DNA of 64,000 nt, taken from contig JBFWNN010000018.1 in assembly GCA_050251035.1 (NCBI GenBank), positions 1-64,000 of the forward strand. The letters are read 5' to 3'. The translations under genes and the position numbers were made by a program. Positions within the stretch are counted from its first letter, which is position 1. Every line of letters begins with the position of its first letter. Of the stretch, positions 62,394 through 64,000 are shown piece by piece. Source of the DNA: Taklimakanibacter sp050251035 (GTDB lineage: Bacteria > Pseudomonadota > Alphaproteobacteria > Rhizobiales > Aestuariivirgaceae). Under the pieces are notes generated by a model that did not search any database, was not told the DNA's origin, and worked only from the letters and a program-made list of their open reading frames with translations.

Positions 62394-63158
62394 TCACGTC
62401 CTGGCGACCGATATGCCGCCATCGACGAGGAGCGCGCTGCCCGTCATGAAGCTCGACGCGTCGGAAGCGAGATAGAGGGCGGAGCGCGCGATCTCCTCCG
62501 GCTCGGCCAGCCGCTTCAGCGCATGCAGGCCTTCGACGAACTGACGGATCTCCGGCGTGTTGATCACGGTGCGGCCCATGGGCGTGTCGGTGCCGCCTGG
62601 CAGCAGCGCATTGGCCCTGATGCGCTTGCCGCCGAATTCCGCCGCGATGACCTGCACCAGCCCGATGACGCCCGCTTTGCTCGCCGCATAGGCCCCGAGG
62701 CCCGGAAAGCCGATCGAATAGCCGACAAAGGTCGAGGTGAAGATGAGCGAGCCCCCACCCCTTGCGATCATCGCCGGGATCTGATGCCGCGCATTGAGGA
62801 AGGCGCCGGTCAGATTGGTGGCGAGCGTCTCGTCCCAGCCGGCGACGCTGATCTCGGGAACCGGGCCCATCTCGCCCGTCGCGCCGGCATTGTTGAAGGC
62901 GATGTCGAGACCGCCGAAATGACCCTGTGCCGCCTCGACCAGGCGGCGCGCGGTCGTTTCGTCCTTGATGTCACCCGCGACCGCGACGGCCTCGCCGCCG
63001 ACCGCCGCGATCTCGGCGACGAGTTGGTCGAGCTCGGCCTGGCGGCGGGCGCTGACCACCAGCCTGGCGCCTTGCGCGGCGAAGAGCTTCGCTGCGGCCC
63101 GGCCGATGCCTGAGCTGGCGCCCGTGACGATGGCGATTTTATTGGCGAGAGATGACAC
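62394..63158 (-). CDS. short-chain dehydrogenase/reductase
   Basis: A classical SDR of 254 residues: TGASSGIGRAA at the N-terminus, NNAGATGEMGP, catalytic Ser in FTSTFVG, YAASK as YxxxK, and LLPGGTDTPMG after it. Closely resembles glucose-1-dehydrogenase-like or 3-oxoacyl reductases; substrate not assignable. Short gaps on both sides; transcribed toward the epimerase gene. Confidence 0.9.
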   Translation of the reverse strand: MSSLANKIAIVTGASSGIGRAAAKLFAAQGARLVVSARRQAELDQLVAEIAAVGGEAVAVAGDIKDETTARRLVEAAQGHFGGLDIAFNNAGATGEMGPVPEISVAGWDETLATNLTGAFLNARHQIPAMIARGGGSLIFTSTFVGYSIGFPGLGAYAASKAGVIGLVQVIAAEFGGKRIRANALLPGGTDTPMGRTVINTPEIRQFVEGLHALKRLAEPEEIARSALYLASDASSFMTGSALLVDGGISVART

Positions 63159-63266
63159 GATATGAGCCTTTCCGACAAAAACATTGTCGGCTCATATCGG
63201 CCGTCTCACCGGCAGGCGCAGCCCGATTCTTGCGCGCCGATCAAGAAACGATGCCTATCGGCGCTG

Positions 63267-64000
63267 TCAGGGCTTGAGCACCATCTCGGCGAGGCGCACC
63301 CAATAGCTGACGCCGACGGGAATGACCGCGTCATTGAAGTCGTATTCGGGATTGTGGCAAAAGGCCGTGTCGCCATTGCCGAGGAAGATCATGGCGCCCG
63401 GCCGGGCCTCGAGCATGAAGGCGAAATCCTCGGCGCCCATGATCGGCTTGGCCTCCGTCTCGATCGAGCCGGGTCCCATCACCTCGCGCGCAGCGGCGAC
63501 GGCGAGCTGCGTTTCCGCCGCATGATTGACGGTCACCGGATATTTGCGGACAAAAGCGAGCGTCGCCTCGCCGCCCAGCGCCCGGGCGACATTCTCGACC
63601 GTCTCGCGGATCCGCGTCTCGGCGGCCTCGCGCACTTCTTTGGACAGCGTGCGCACGGTCCCGGCGAGCTCGGCCTTGGGCGGGATCACATTCATCGCAT
63701 CGCCGGCATGGAATTTGGTGATCGAAACGACGAGCGCATCGACCGGATCGGTGTTGCGCGAGACGATGCCCTGCAGGGCCGTGATGATCTGGGCGCCGAT
63801 GAAGATCGGATCGATCGTCTGATGCGGCATGGCGGCATGTCCGCCCTTGCCCTTCACCTCGATCGTGATCTCGTCAAAAGCGGCCATGAAGGCGCCGGTG
63901 CGGATCGAGAAGCGGCCCACGGCGACGCCGGGCTCGTTGTGGAGGCCGAAGACCTGGCCGATGCGGAAACGCTCCATCATGCCGTCCGCCACCATCTCGC
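63267..64000 (-). CDS. M20D-family amidohydrolase, hippurate-hydrolase-like (5' truncated)
   Basis: C-terminal part (about 244 residues) of an M20D peptidase/amidohydrolase; the frame runs off the right end of the window. Visible marks: FGLHNEPGVAVGRFSIRTG, KGKGGHAAMPHQTIDP (dimerisation lid with His), GTVRTLSKEVRE, and metal ligand regions GAEDFAFMLEARPGAMIFLGNG (shown in part) and CHNPEYDFND near the C-terminus. The family removes acyl groups from amino acids, for example hippurate or indole-3-acetyl amino acids. The catalytic N-terminal metal motifs lie outside. Confidence 0.9.
   Translation of the reverse strand, partial: EMVADGMMERFRIGQVFGLHNEPGVAVGRFSIRTGAFMAAFDEITIEVKGKGGHAAMPHQTIDPIFIGAQIITALQGIVSRNTDPVDALVVSITKFHAGDAMNVIPPKAELAGTVRTLSKEVREAAETRIRETVENVARALGGEATLAFVRKYPVTVNHAAETQLAVAAAREVMGPGSIETEAKPIMGAEDFAFMLEARPGAMIFLGNGDTAFCHNPEYDFNDAVIPVGVSYWVRLAEMVLKP

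Overview
The window is a GC-rich, densely coded stretch of chromosome from an alphaproteobacterium, most likely a Hyphomicrobiales (Rhizobiales) relative. Grounds: the housekeeping order dnaB - alr - mlaE/mlaF ... radA - cvpA - purF, the block der - bamB - YfgM-like - panB, the large number of ABC importers, ATGA-type overlaps between genes, and short palindromic repeats of a kind common in this group. No rRNA, tRNA, CRISPR array or complete insertion sequence was seen. Only a transposase remnant (about 33.79-33.98 kb) shows past transposition.

Layout. (1) 1-7115, plus strand: a translationally coupled catabolic operon with a spermidine/putrescine-type binding protein (cut by the window edge), two permeases, an amidohydrolase, a DUF4432 sugar-mutarotase-like protein, a fold-II PLP ammonia-lyase and a Gfo/Idh/MocA oxidoreductase. 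(2) 7158-13668: two secreted caspase-fold (C14) proteins carrying 9 and 12 copies of an exactly 47-residue helical repeat. The first keeps the His/Cys dyad; the second has Ser in place of Cys at the same residue number, and its Lys/Pro tail is cut by an in-frame TAG. (3) 13789-18423: dnaB, a small membrane protein, alr and an MlaE/MlaF pair. (4) 18637-24760: a YtcJ-like amidohydrolase, a secreted 1-Cys MsrA, a CHRD protein, an HPP-CBS membrane protein and a secreted DUF6600-type protein with a Gln/Asp/Lys hexapeptide tail. (5) 24848-29247: radA, cvpA, purF and an SDR. (6) 29553-33314: a ribose-type sugar ABC importer with REP-like hairpins between genes. (7) 33.8-40.3 kb, minus strand: HAD phosphatase, der, bamB, YfgM-like, a multicopper-oxidase-fold protein lacking most copper ligands, and panB. 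(8) 40.5-44.5 kb: msrB-msrA, two NnrU paralogues, an M20 hydrolase and two paralogous 4-Cys secreted proteins.

(9) 45.5-56.65 kb: an IclR-centred divergon. On the minus strand lie iclR, an IolD-like TPP enzyme, an aldehyde dehydrogenase and an IlvD/Edd dehydratase. On the plus strand lie a sugar binding protein, a permease, a Gfo/Idh dehydrogenase, a TIM-barrel isomerase/dehydratase and an ATPase. Together these look like a complete uptake-to-carboxylate route for a cyclitol or sugar, with IolG/IolE/IolD-type steps followed by non-phosphorylative acid steps. (10) 56.6-60.6 kb, minus strand: a complete spermidine/putrescine-type importer. (11) 60.8-64.0 kb: a DJ-1/PfpI protein, an NAD-dependent epimerase/dehydratase, an SDR and the C-terminal part of an M20D amidohydrolase.

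The two most unusual systems are the active/inactive caspase-repeat pair and the IclR divergon. All functions are read from sequence motifs and context; no database search was run.
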